From JAJDTQ01 sp963422385 (GTDB lineage Bacteria > Desulfobacterota > Binatia > UBA9968 > JAJDTQ01): 64,000 nt of DNA. The notes under the pieces are model-generated. The model did not search any database and had not been told where the DNA came from. It worked only from the letters and a program-made list of their open reading frames with translations. The DNA lies in NCBI GenBank assembly GCA_963422385.1, contig OY729432.1:1-64000 (forward strand). Reading direction: 5' to 3'. Made by a program: the position numbers and the translations under genes. This document shows positions 1 to 7,917 of this stretch, piece by piece. Every line of letters starts with the position of its first letter. The first letter of the stretch is position 1.

Positions 1-105
1 TGGGCGGACAGCGACAATGATGAGTATCCGGCCCGCCCAATCCACGAGAATGACGAAGCCTTGGGCCTCGTCGTGTGGTGGGCACACACGGAGCAGTCGC
101 GATGA
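1..105 (+). CDS. C-terminal fragment of an unidentified protein
   Basis: Reading from the first base, 34 codons run open to a TGA at 103-105. The peptide is acidic with a hydrophobic patch (ALGLVVWWAHTEQ near its end). It is cut by the window edge, so no family can be named. It lies on the same strand as the prophage structural genes downstream and is probably the end of a phage gene. The 163 bases between it and the end of the adenine methylase gene hold no gene I can support, only one copy of a 16-base repeat. Confidence 0.35.
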   Translation, partial: WADSDNDEYPARPIHENDEALGLVVWWAHTEQSR

Positions 106-144
106 GGGGGCGAGACACCGTCCATCGGGGCGGTAGCTGACCCT

Positions 145-160
145 GGCCCCCGCCCATAGG
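145..160. repeat. Copy 1 of a 16-bp direct repeat flanking the methylase gene
   Basis: The sequence GGCCCCCGCCCATAGG occurs here and again at 1231-1246, in the same orientation. The flanking bases are also similar (TAGC upstream, TT-CCAT downstream). The two copies bracket the antisense D12 methylase gene. They may be remnants of moron insertion or shared regulatory sequence. Confidence 0.6.
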
Positions 161-268
161 GGTTCCCATCTTGGTGGACGGCGACATCTTTATGGTCTGC
201 ATTGGCGACGGGCATGTCGTCGGGCTGGCCAGGTTATCGGTTCTCAGCCCGTCGTGCCCATCACGGAG

Positions 269-1109
269 TCAGCCTCCGCCGCTGATCAGGAGTTCCTGCA
301 CCCTCCGTGTGGTTTTGGCGTTGGCCGAGTTGCGGGTCTGGACCTCCTCCAGTTCAAACTTCCTGAACAGTTCCCGGACCTCGGGGGTATCGTTGAGGGA
401 GAGGATGAACCTGCCTTTGAGGCTGGCGAGGGATGCCGGCCATGCGGGTGAAGTCCTGTCGCTCGAACAACCCTTTTCCATAGTCGTGCTCGTGTCCCCA
501 GTAGGGGGGGTCGATGTAGAAGAGGGGTGAAGGGGTCTGTCGTATCGGGTGATGAACTGATGCCAGTGGAGGGATTCGAATATGGACGCCTTGGAGGCGT
601 TTGTGGGCGGCGGAGATGAGGCGGCGCATTTTGTCGGCGGTGAGCCTTGCGGGGTGATGGGGGCTGGCCATGCCGGTCTGACCGGGGGTGGCGTGGTTTG
701 CGGGTTTGCCGCCGAAGGTGAGGCGCTGGAGGAAGGCGAATCTTGCGGCGCGCTGGATATCGGTAAGGGTCTCTGGGGGGACGGCGCAGAGGCGGGCGAA
801 CTCGCGTCTTGACGAGAGCGTGCAGCGGAACTGGCGGGTGATCTCGTCGGGGTGCTCTCGGACCATTCGGAAGAGATTGGTGATGTCGCCGTTGATGTCG
901 TTGAGGATCTCGGATTTGGGTTTCTTGGCTCTTCTGAAGAAGACGCCGCCCATGCCGGAGAAGGGTTCAGCGTAACAGGCATGGGGGACTGCGTCGATGC
1001 GCTTGATGATGCGCTGGGCCAGGTAGCGTTTGCCGCCGAACCAGGGGGCGAGGGGTTCGGCGGGGTCGGTGTCCTGGAACGTTTCCGGGACGGTGTCGGC
1101 GGTTGACAT
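269..1109 (-). pseudogene. D12-class DNA adenine methyltransferase, one frameshift
   Basis: N6-adenine DNA methyltransferase of the Dam/D12 class. Visible motifs are the N-terminal WFGGKRYLA (SAM-binding motif), YAEPFSGMGGVFF, ILNDIN and the catalytic FYIDPPYW. After DFTRMAGI the reading frame breaks. The expected continuation, LASLKGRFILSLNDTPEV, typical of the D12 C-terminus, is in the next frame and runs to the stop at 269. One extra base in the three-G run at 430-432 explains the shift. The ATG at 1109 is preferred because GGGAG lies just upstream; an ATG at 1136 is also in frame. It is a single methylase with no restriction partner, oriented against the phage late genes, as expected for a moron that protects phage DNA. 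The break may be real decay or a homopolymer error. Confidence 0.75.
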
Positions 1110-1230
1110 CAGGGGGATCTCCCACGATAGTTGCACCCGCCCCTTGGGGGGTGGCGGGACGGCCGTTGAGCGGCCGGCAGCGGTCGTGGGAGGTTTGTTC
1201 TCCCCGGTTCGGGATGTTGGTTAGCATCCC

Positions 1231-1246
1231 GGCCCCCGCCCATAGG
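1231..1246. repeat. Copy 2 of the 16-bp direct repeat
   Basis: Identical to 145-160. It lies in the roughly 300-base stretch (1110-1413) between the methylase start and the phage protease start. Apart from this repeat I see no gene there. The divergent promoters of the methylase and of the late operon would be expected in it, but I could not pick a convincing -35/-10 pair. Confidence 0.6.
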
Positions 1247-1413
1247 CTTTTCCATTCAGGCTCGTCCGATCCGGGGCGGGTTCGTTCGTTCAACATAACA
1301 CCTGGAAAGTGACACGAATGGGGCGGTCTGTGTCCCGCATCTGTCTGTAAGATGGGGGTCATGGGGAGAGGTGCGCGTTATGAAGTGCTGGCTGCAGGGC
1401 GGGGGGCGAGGAG

Positions 1414-2709
1414 ATGAGTGCATTGGACGGGTGGATAGACGTGTGTCGTTGTGGGGCGGTGGCGCGGGATGGACGGCAGGGCGGTGACGCTGGGGGAGGC
1501 GGACCTGGACGGGATGGTACGCGAGCAGGGTGTTGGGGACCCTGCGCCGGTGGTGGTGGGGCATCCTGGGACGGACGCGCCGGCGTATGGGTGGGTGGAT
1601 GGTTTGCGGCGGGCGGGGGACCGATTGCAGGCGCGGTTGCGGGACATTGATCCGAGTTTCCGGAGTGCGGTGGAAGCGGGTCGGTACGCGGGTCGTTCGG
1701 TGGCGTTGGAGCGGGGGGAGGAAGGCGGTTATCGGGTGCGGCACGTGGGGTTTCTGGGGGTGGCGCGGCGCCGGCGGTGCCGGGGTTGTCGCCGACGCAG
1801 TTCAGCGGCGAGGCGGACTGTGTGATCGAGTTGGGGGCGGCGGAGTTGGCGACGGGTGAGGATCGTTGGGCGTGGGGGACGATGGCGCGTGTGCTGCGGC
1901 GGGTGGCGGGAGTGGCTGATCGAGGCGCACGGGGTGGAGAAGGCGGACGGGATCGTGAGCGAGTACGACGTGAAGGCGGTGGCGGAAGCGCAAGCGCAGC
2001 GGGAGTCCGGCGCACCCCCATCAACCGCCAGTCTGGCGGACCAATCCACACGGACGAACACAGGACAATCCACACATAAAAGCGGGCGAAGATGGGAGCG
2101 GGGCGGAATTCTCCGGCGGCCTGGCGGCGGGTGGAACCATGCCCGGCGGCGCGTCTGCCATCCAGGCAGGCGGGGCTGCCGGCCCCGCCTCATCGCAAGG
2201 ATCCGAGGAGGGAGAGATGACGGAGCGGGAGAGTCGGGAGCGGGCAGACCGAGAGCAGTTGGCGGCGGAGCGAGAGGCGTTGGCGGCGCGGGAGGCGGCC
2301 TTCGAGGCGCGGGGAGCGTCTGCGCGCGGCGGAAACGGAGCTGGCGGAACACGTGAAGGCGGGGCGGGTGCTGCCCGGGGAGGCTCCGGGCTTGGCGGCG
2401 CTGATGGCGTCGTTGCCGGGGGACGAGGAGGCGGAGCTGGTGTTTGCGGCGGCGCAGCCTGGGGGCGGCCATGTTCGGATGGCTCCTGGGGCGTATTTGC
2501 GGGAGTTTCTGTCGGGTCTGCCGGAGCGTGTGATCTACCGGGAGCTGGCGGGGCCTGGGAGGGCGCCTGAGGGGATTGGGGGCAAGGACCCTGGGGAGGT
2601 GGCGCGTGCGGCGCAGGCGCTGCTGGCGGCGGATGAGAGCGGGGAGCTGCGGATCGACCAGGCGGTGAGGCAGGTGCTGGGCGAGAGGGGAGAGCAAGGG
2701 AATGTCTGA
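1414..2709 (+). pseudogene. Mu I-like prohead protease/scaffold, several frameshifts
   Basis: Prohead protease with internal scaffold, homologous to Mu gene I product. The N-terminal protease part reads AVTLGEADLDGMV, then PVVVGHPGTDAPAYGWV and YRVRHVGFLG, a strong signature of Mu-type proteases. The central part (REWLIEAHGVEKADGIV) and the C-terminal scaffold part (AEREALAAREAAFEAR, then LPGEAPGLAALMASLPGD) lie in other frames. To read one protein I must add a G near 1757, remove a G near 1906, shift again between 2030 and 2140, and remove a G near 2313. The N-terminus also changes frame near 1460. All identifiable shifts are in G runs, so an error-prone assembly or a decaying gene fits. The start at 1414 is uncertain. 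The 3' end overlaps the next gene by 8 bases. Confidence 0.7.
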
Positions 2710-3289
2710 GTATTTGTTGACCAGGAACTTTACGGCGCAGGGGGCGGTTCCGGCCCGGAGGATCGTCAAGGCGGGAGCGGGCTCCGGGCAGGTGGCGGCG
2801 GCGGACAGCGGTGCGGCGGCGCTGCTGGGGGTGGCGGACGAGTTGGGCGGTGCAGGCGGCGGGCGCGTGGACGTGCACGTGGCGGGCATTGCCGGGGTGG
2901 TTGCGGGCGGGGCATTCGCGGTGGGCGCGATGCTCACCTCCGACGCCAACGGCAAGGCGGTTGCAGCGGTCCCGGCTGCTGCCGATCTGCGGAGCGAGAT
3001 CGTGAACGGCGCGGGTTCGAGCGCGGACATCGCGGTGGCCGACGTGACGACTGCGGACGCGCTCGGGGCGGTGATCGAGCTGGCTGACGACGGCAGGGCG
3101 TTGGTCGTGCGTGATGCGGAAATCACGGAAGACGGCAAGATCCAGTCCGCGACGGACACCACGGGCAAGAAGCTCCTGGTGCTGTGGACTCGAGCTTCGG
3201 CCCGGGCGGCGGTCATCGGCCGGGCGCTCGGGAGTGCTGCGGCGGACGGCGACGTCGTGCCGGTATTGATAGCGCACGCGGCGCTGTAG
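2702..3289 (+). CDS. Phage head decoration-like protein
   Basis: A 195-residue protein between the prohead protease and the major capsid gene, the usual place of decoration or cement proteins in Mu-like and related phages. It is rich in Ala, Gly and Val with many short beta-like stretches (RIVKAGAGSGQVAAAD, GGAFAVGAMLTSDANGKAV). It ends with VVPVLIAHAAL, resembling DUF2190-type capsid cement proteins, which it also matches in layout. There are no catalytic motifs. The start overlaps the protease stop region, suggesting translational coupling. The family assignment is by composition and position, not by a diagnostic motif. Confidence 0.55.
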   Translation: MSEYLLTRNFTAQGAVPARRIVKAGAGSGQVAAADSGAAALLGVADELGGAGGGRVDVHVAGIAGVVAGGAFAVGAMLTSDANGKAVAAVPAAADLRSEIVNGAGSSADIAVADVTTADALGAVIELADDGRALVVRDAEITEDGKIQSATDTTGKKLLVLWTRASARAAVIGRALGSAAADGDVVPVLIAHAAL

Positions 3290-3300
3290 AGGAGGAACCC

Positions 3301-4244
3301 ATGCCCGAGAACATTTTATCGACGTATCCGGTGGACTTCGAGCGGACGGCGATAGCGGCGGCGTACCGCAACCCTCTGTACATTGCGGGAGAGGTATTTC
3401 CGCGGGTGGGGGTGGGGCGGAAGGAGTACCGCTACACGGAGTATCCGATAGCGGAGAGCTTCACGGTGCCGGACACGCGGATCGGGAGGCGGTCGGCGCC
3501 GACGATGGTGCACTTCAGCGCGGTGGAGAAGCCCGGGGCGTGCGAGGACTACGGGCTGGAGGACGCGATACCGGACGACGACGTGAGGAACGCGCCGTCC
3601 AGTGCGGCGAACCCCATCGACCGTTCGACCATGCTGTTGACGGACCTGTTGATGATCGGCCGGGAGCAGCGGGCGGCCGCTCTGGCGTTAGACAAGGGGA
3701 AGTACCCGGCCTCGAACAAGGTGACGCTGGCGGGGAACCATCAGTGGAGCGTGGACCACGCGGACTCGGACCCGATCGAGGACATACTGGGAGCGATGGA
3801 AGGGATGGTGGTTCCGCCGACGCATCTGTTGTTGGGGAGCGTGGTGTGGCAGAAGCTGCGGACGCACAAGGTGATCCTGAAGGCGTTGAACCGGACGGAC
3901 GGGGACCGCGGGATAGCGCGGCGGCAGGACGTGGCGGAGTTGTTCGAGTTGCAGGGGCTGGTGGTGGGTCAGACCTGGGTGAACTCGAAGCCTCGGGGGC
4001 AGGCGGCGGTGCTGGCGCGGGTGTGGGGCAAGAGTGCGCTGCTGTTTCGGCGGGACCCCAACGCGGACGTGACGGGGCCGCCGACCCTGGGGGTCACCGC
4101 GGAGTATCGGGGCCGGGAGGTGCGGACGGGGTTTGACGAGAGTCTGGGGGCGCGCGGGGCGCACCGGGTGCGGGTGGTGGACACGTGCGAGGAGCGGATG
4201 ATCCGCCGTTGGCGGGGTATCTGTTCGACCAGGCGGTGGCGTGA
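3301..4244 (+). CDS. Phage major capsid protein, probable frameshift near the C-terminus
   Basis: Major head protein of about 314 residues. The ATG at 3301 follows a strong AGGAGG. The start MPENILSTYPVDFERTAIAA and the body (REQRAAALALDKGKYP; VWQKLRTHKVILKALN; WGKSALLFRRDPNADVTGPP) match coat proteins of Mu-like and related Myoviridae, which build the capsid shell in the HK97 fold. Near 4195-4210 the frame appears to change: the straightforward frame gives a basic tail and runs into the next gene. Another frame instead gives PLAGYLFDQAVA and stops at 4242-4244, overlapping the next ATG as in the other genes here. I take the latter as the real end. Codon usage and GC match the neighbours. Confidence 0.7.
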
Positions 4245-4699
4245 TGGGTGCGTTGTATGAGGTGCGGAGTCCGTTGAAGCACGCTCGGCGGCGTTACGAG
4301 CCTGGGGAGGAGATCGTGCTCGAGGACGAGGCGGCGGGGCCGCTGCTGGAGTCCGGGGTGATCGCATGGCTCTCCGAGGGAGAGAGGCGCCCGGCTGGAA
4401 CCTCTGCGGCAGGTTCGGACGGTGAGGGAGAGAGCGGGGCGAAGGGCGGAGAGAGCAAGCGGCCGGCCGGGAGCGGGGCGAACCCGGATTCCGGGGCTGA
4501 GGCCGCGGGTCGGGCGGCGGTGCTGCGGGAGGCGATTGCGGCATTGGGGCCGGAGGCCAGGGAGCCGGAGCAGTGGACCCGGTCGGGGAAGCCGGAGGTA
4601 CGGGCGCTGGAGGCGGCGAGCGGTCTCGGGGGCGTGAGCGCGGCGGAGCGGGACGCGGCGTGGGCGGCGTATCAGGGAGAGAAGGGGGAAGGCGAATGA
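4244..4699 (+). CDS. Mu-like phage protein with C-terminal WT-x-G-x-PEVRALE domain
   Basis: A 151-residue protein of the HI1506-like group found in Mu-like prophages. The N-terminal part (LYEVRSPLKHARRRYEPGEE) resembles small beta-barrel segments of head proteins. A Glu/Gly/Ser-rich linker follows. The C-terminal domain has QWTRSGKPEVRALEAASGL then SAAERDAAWAAYQ. The same C-terminal domain recurs in the protein at 7220-7579, so the two are partial paralogues. The ATG overlaps the capsid stop by one base and its TGA overlaps the next ATG, so it is translationally coupled. Its function in the head is unknown. Confidence 0.6.
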   Translation: MGALYEVRSPLKHARRRYEPGEEIVLEDEAAGPLLESGVIAWLSEGERRPAGTSAAGSDGEGESGAKGGESKRPAGSGANPDSGAEAAGRAAVLREAIAALGPEAREPEQWTRSGKPEVRALEAASGLGGVSAAERDAAWAAYQGEKGEGE

Positions 4700-4874
4700 C
4701 CAAGGGTGAGCGTCGTGTGGGCATCGGGTTCAACCCGTCGGGCAGCGAGGCGGTGGACCGGATCAAGCGGCAGGCGGCGGACATGATCGACGGCATCGAG
4801 TGCATCACGGCGTCGTCGCCCGCGGTGTCCGTGGAGGTGGGGCGGTGAAGGCGGCGACGAGGCGGGCAGAGTAG
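4696..4874 (+). pseudogene. Acb2/Tad1-like hairpin protein (anti-CBASS/Thoeris sponge), frameshifted
   Basis: A small protein starting RRVGIGFNPSGSEAVDRIKR, then ADMIDGIE. In the unmodified frame it stops at 4848 after SVEVGR. In another frame the end reads GAVKAATRRAE and stops at 4872-4874, two bases before the next ATG. One lost G in the GGGG run around 4840 would restore it. The combination of an N-terminal FNPSG..VD.IK and a C-terminal (W)AVKAAT, about 55-60 residues apart, recalls small phage proteins annotated as Acb2/Tad1 domain proteins, which bind and sequester cyclic-oligonucleotide or gcADPR signals of host defence. I recall this family from sequence and could not test it. It may instead be an uncharacterised small head protein. 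Confidence 0.4.
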
Positions 4875-4875
4875 C

Positions 4876-5298
4876 ATGGGGTACGCGACCTGCGGGGACA
4901 TGGCGGCGCGGTACGGGGCCGGGGAGATGGCGCGGCTGTTGGAGGCTCCGGACGGGGCGGAGGATGCGGGCCGGGCGGAGGCGGCGTTGGCGGACGCATC
5001 CGCGGAGGTGGACGCGGCGCTGGCGGAGTCCTACGAGTTGCCGCTGCCTTCGGGGGCTGCCTATCCGCTGCTGACGGCGATAGCGTGCGACCTGGCGCGG
5101 CAGCGGCTGTACGACGACGAGGCGACGGAAGCGGTGTCGAACCGGGCGCGGCGGAGCCGGGTGCTGCTCAAGGAGTTGGCAGCGGGCACGCGGAAGCTGC
5201 TGGCGAAGGGCGGCAAGGTCATGGCTCGGCGCGCGGTCGGAGGGACGCGGGTGGGGCCGAAGCCGGTGATGACCGGGGAGAACCTGAGGGGTTTGTAG
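4876..5298 (+). CDS. DUF1320 (Mu gp36-like) head-tail protein
   Basis: A 140-residue protein starting MGYATCGDMAARYG, with the helical core AALADASAEVDAALAESYELP followed by LPSGAAYPLLTAIACDLAR. This is the typical DUF1320 pattern of Mu gene J/gp36-like proteins, which act at the head-tail junction. The ATG comes right after the short preceding gene. The length is usual for the family and the frame is intact, unlike the genes upstream. It belongs to the late structural operon. Confidence 0.75.
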   Translation: MGYATCGDMAARYGAGEMARLLEAPDGAEDAGRAEAALADASAEVDAALAESYELPLPSGAAYPLLTAIACDLARQRLYDDEATEAVSNRARRSRVLLKELAAGTRKLLAKGGKVMARRAVGGTRVGPKPVMTGENLRGL

Positions 5299-5300
5299 GG

Positions 5301-5834
5301 ATGGCGGGAGCGGGAGTCCGGATCGACGTGAAGTGGGACGACCGGGAGGTGAAGGCGGCGCTGCGGGCGCTGTCGGCCCGTCTGGGGAACATGCGGCCGG
5401 TGCTGGACGAGATCGGGGCGAGGCTGACCTCGTCGGTGATCCGCCGTTTCGAGACGGAGCGGGGTCCGGACGGAGCGGCATGGAAGAAGTCCGGACGGGC
5501 TCGCCGCGAGGGCGGGCAGACGCTGACGGACACGGGACGGCTGCGGGCGTCGATCACGCACCGGGCATCGCGGGACGAGGTGGTGGTGGGGACCAACGCG
5601 TTGTACGCGGCCATCCACCAGTTCGGGGGCAAGACGCCGGCGCGGACCATCCGGCCGAAGCACAAGAAGGCGTTGTTCTGGCCTGGGGCGGCGCATCCGG
5701 TGAAGCAAGTGAACCACCCGGGGTCGGTGATGCCGGCGCGGCCGTTCCTGGGTGTGGACGAGGGCGACCGGGAGATGATCCTGCGGGTCATTCACCGCGC
5801 CCTGGAGCGTGCCATGGATGCGGGGGCGGTGTGA
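5301..5834 (+). CDS. Phage virion morphogenesis protein (Mu gpG / P2 S type)
   Basis: A 177-residue protein homologous to Mu gpG and P2 gpS (tail completion and virion morphogenesis). Diagnostic segments are VIRRFETERGPDGAAWKKS, QTLTDTGRLRASITHR and NALYAAIHQFGGKTPARTI. The C-terminus contains PARPFLGVDEGDREMI, characteristic of the family. It starts two bases after the upstream stop and its stop overlaps the next ATG (TGATG), so translation is coupled. The frame is intact and of normal length. Confidence 0.85.
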   Translation: MAGAGVRIDVKWDDREVKAALRALSARLGNMRPVLDEIGARLTSSVIRRFETERGPDGAAWKKSGRARREGGQTLTDTGRLRASITHRASRDEVVVGTNALYAAIHQFGGKTPARTIRPKHKKALFWPGAAHPVKQVNHPGSVMPARPFLGVDEGDREMILRVIHRALERAMDAGAV

Positions 5835-6448
5835 TGGGCGAGGCCGCGGCGCAGATGGGCTTTTGGGCGGCCACGGCCGCGGCCGAGCGGCTGGAGCGGT
5901 TGTTGACAAAGCGCGGGCGGGAACTGTCGGGAGAGGGCCTGGGGCCCCTGCCGGAGTGGGCCATAGGCATGGAGCCGGCGCCGCTGCGGGAGGTGCTGGG
6001 GGCGCTGGAGATTGCCGGCGCAGTGAAGCTGCGTCCGCCCCTGGCGGTGGTGGCTCCGATATCGGAGGCGGCGGGGGAGACCCGTGCAGGTTGGGGCGCG
6101 ACGAGCCAGCAGATCATCCTGACCCTGGGGGTGGCGGTGATGATCGCTGCGCCGAACGATCCGGGCGGGGTGCGGGCGCGGCGCAAGGACGAGCTCTCGG
6201 ACACTCTGGCCGCGGTGCGCGGCGCGTTGATGGGCTGGGTGCCGCCGGGGTTTCTGGCGCAGCCGCTGACGTATGTGCGGGGGCGGTTGCTGGAGATCGA
6301 GGACGGGCGGATCACGTGGCAGGACGAGTGGGAGACGCGGTACTGGATCACGGCGCACGAGGGGGTGGAGCCTTGCGGGCCGGCGATGGAGTTGTGCGAG
6401 CGCCCCCGCGGGAACCATCCCGAGGCTTCGGAGGTCGGGCAGTCATGA
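5834..6448 (+). CDS. Mu gp37-like phage protein
   Basis: A 204-residue protein in the position of Mu gp37 and tail-terminator-like proteins. It has ERLLTKRGRELSGEGLGPLP near the N-terminus, a beta-rich core (LTLGVAVMIAAPNDPGGVRA) and the C-terminal TYVRGRLLEIEDGRITWQDE, which matches gp37-like families. It probably caps or completes the tail at the head-tail interface. The start overlaps the preceding stop by one base and its TGA overlaps the ATG of gene V. No unusual features. Confidence 0.65.
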   Translation: MGEAAAQMGFWAATAAAERLERLLTKRGRELSGEGLGPLPEWAIGMEPAPLREVLGALEIAGAVKLRPPLAVVAPISEAAGETRAGWGATSQQIILTLGVAVMIAAPNDPGGVRARRKDELSDTLAAVRGALMGWVPPGFLAQPLTYVRGRLLEIEDGRITWQDEWETRYWITAHEGVEPCGPAMELCERPRGNHPEASEVGQS

Positions 6449-6912
6449 GCGAGGATCAGGAGCAGGGGTTCGATTTGGCGGAGTTGGCGCGTCGTCTGGC
6501 GAACGTGGTTCGGCTGGGGACGGTGGAAGAGGCGGACTACGCCATCGCGCGGGTGCGAGTGAAGTACGACGAGGGGCCGGCGGGGGCGCCGGTGCTGACG
6601 GCGTGGCTGCCGTGGATCACCACTCGGGCGGGCGGGGACCGGAGTTGGTGGGCGCCGGAGGCGGGGGAGCAGGTGCTGCTGCTGGCGCCCTCGGGGGAGT
6701 TGGGCCAGGGGGTGGTGCTGCCGGCGGTGTACCGGACGGCGCATCCGGCCAACGGAGAGCGTGCGGACCTGACCCGGGTGGACTGGGGCAACGGCTCGTG
6801 GGCGGAGCATGACCGCAAGACCGGGACGGTCAAGGTGCACGCCAAGGGCGACGTCGAGATCGTGGCCGAGGGCAACATCAGGCTCAAGGCTGCCAGGATC
6901 GACCTGAACTAA
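6445..6912 (+). CDS. V: Baseplate assembly protein V (spike)
   Basis: P2 gpV-like spike protein, 155 residues. The N-terminus includes ELARRLANVVRLGTVEEADY, the OB-fold core has VRVKYDEGPAGAPVLTAWLP then GGDRSWWAPEAGEQVLLLAP, and the C-terminus has a short beta-helix (VKVHAKGDVEIVAEGNIRLK). In contractile tails the trimer forms the membrane-piercing spike. It is followed by a separate PAAR protein, which would sharpen the tip, so the spike is built from two polypeptides as in many Mu- and P2-like relatives. The ATG overlaps the stop of the preceding gene. Confidence 0.9.
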   Translation: MSEDQEQGFDLAELARRLANVVRLGTVEEADYAIARVRVKYDEGPAGAPVLTAWLPWITTRAGGDRSWWAPEAGEQVLLLAPSGELGQGVVLPAVYRTAHPANGERADLTRVDWGNGSWAEHDRKTGTVKVHAKGDVEIVAEGNIRLKAARIDLN

Positions 6913-6925
6913 GGAAGAGGACGGG

Positions 6926-7216
6926 ATGCCGGCGGTGACTCGATTGGGGGATGCGTGCACGGGGCACGGGTGCTTTCCGGCGCGGCCTTCGAGCGGCGGT
7001 TCGCCGGCGGTGTTCGCGAACGGGACCGCGGTGCACCGTGAAGGGGACGGCTGGTCGGCGCACGCCTGTCCGGACACGCCGCCGCACGGGGGAGCGCTGG
7101 CGTCGGGGAGTTCGACGGTGTTCGCCGAGGGTCGTCAGTTGGGGCGGATCGGGGACCCGGTGGACTGCGGCTCGGGTGTGGCTGCGGGGAGCGGGGACGT
7201 ATTTGCGGGAGGTTGA
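6926..7216 (+). CDS. PAAR-domain spike-tip protein
   Basis: A 96-residue PAAR protein: PAVTRLGDACTGHGCFP at the start, then repeated GS..VF.NG elements (GGSPAVFANGTAVHREGD; GSSTVFAEGRQLGRIGDPV; GSGDVFAGG). His and Cys residues in GHGC and HACPDTPPHGG could bind the metal at the cone tip. It sits directly on the gpV spike. AGGAAGAGG-type ribosome binding bases precede the ATG. Confidence 0.85.
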   Translation: MPAVTRLGDACTGHGCFPARPSSGGSPAVFANGTAVHREGDGWSAHACPDTPPHGGALASGSSTVFAEGRQLGRIGDPVDCGSGVAAGSGDVFAGG

Positions 7217-7219
7217 GAG

Positions 7220-7579
7220 ATGGGCAGGTACAGGGTGAAACAGGATTTCGTGCAGGACGGGCGGGCGCTGATTCCGGGCGATTGCGTGGAGCTGACGGCC
7301 CGCCAGGCACGGTATCTGCGTTTGAGCGGGCTGATCGAGCCGGCGCCGGATGAGGCGAGCGGGGCGCCGGAGGCGGTGCGGGAGGACCAGCTGGATTCGC
7401 GGGAGGACCTGATCCGGGGGGCCATCGAGCGGTTGACGCCCGGAGAAGCGGGGCACTGGACCGCCGGGGGGCAGCCCGAGGTTCGGGCCTTGCGCGAGCA
7501 CGGGGCGCCGGCGGACCTGAGCGCCAGGGAGCGGGACGCGGTCTGGGCGGGGTTGCAGGAGGCCGGGGGGGAACGATGA
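7220..7579 (+). CDS. Phage protein with the WT-x-G-x-PEVRAL C-terminal domain (paralogue)
   Basis: A 119-residue protein. The N-terminus (YRVKQDFVQDGRALIPGDCV) resembles a small beta domain with the binding-site motif LTARQARYLRLSGLIEP. The C-terminal half (HWTAGGQPEVRALREHGAPA; SARERDAVWAGLQ) is the same domain as at 4244-4699. It lies between the PAAR and W genes, so it is probably a baseplate or chaperone-like component; the role is unknown. GGGAGG precedes the ATG and the stop overlaps the W start. Confidence 0.6.
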   Translation: MGRYRVKQDFVQDGRALIPGDCVELTARQARYLRLSGLIEPAPDEASGAPEAVREDQLDSREDLIRGAIERLTPGEAGHWTAGGQPEVRALREHGAPADLSARERDAVWAGLQEAGGER

Positions 7580-7917
7580 CCGGCATGAGCGCGCGGACCG
7601 GGCGGATGCTGGACGGGGCGGCGCACCTGCGGCAGTCGATCCGGGACATTCTGACCACGCCGGTGGGGAGCCGGGTGATGCGGCGGGACTACGGCTCGCG
7701 GCTGTTCGAGTTGGTGGACACGCCGCTGGACGGCGGGGCGCTGGTGGAGGTCTACGCCGCAGTGGCGGAGGCGTTGGAGCGGTGGGAGCCCCGGTTCCGG
7801 CTGACGCGGGTGCAGGCGAGCGCTTCGGAGGCCGGGACCGGTCAGGTGGTGCTGGACCTGGAGGGGGAGTACCTGCCCGAGGGCCGGCCGGTGCGGCTGG
7901 AGGGGATTCTGGCGTGA
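7576..7917 (+). CDS. W: Baseplate wedge protein W (gp25-like)
   Basis: A 113-residue gpW/gp25 protein of the baseplate wedge. It contains LRQSIRDILTTPVGSRVMRR then DYGSRLFELVDTPLDGGALV, the conserved gp25 core (TP.GSR....YGS.L), and LTRVQASASEAGTGQVVLDL. It is a component of the wedge shared by contractile phages and type VI secretion. ATGA overlap with the preceding gene and GTGA overlap with J indicate a tightly coupled operon. Confidence 0.9.
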   Translation: MTGMSARTGRMLDGAAHLRQSIRDILTTPVGSRVMRRDYGSRLFELVDTPLDGGALVEVYAAVAEALERWEPRFRLTRVQASASEAGTGQVVLDLEGEYLPEGRPVRLEGILA

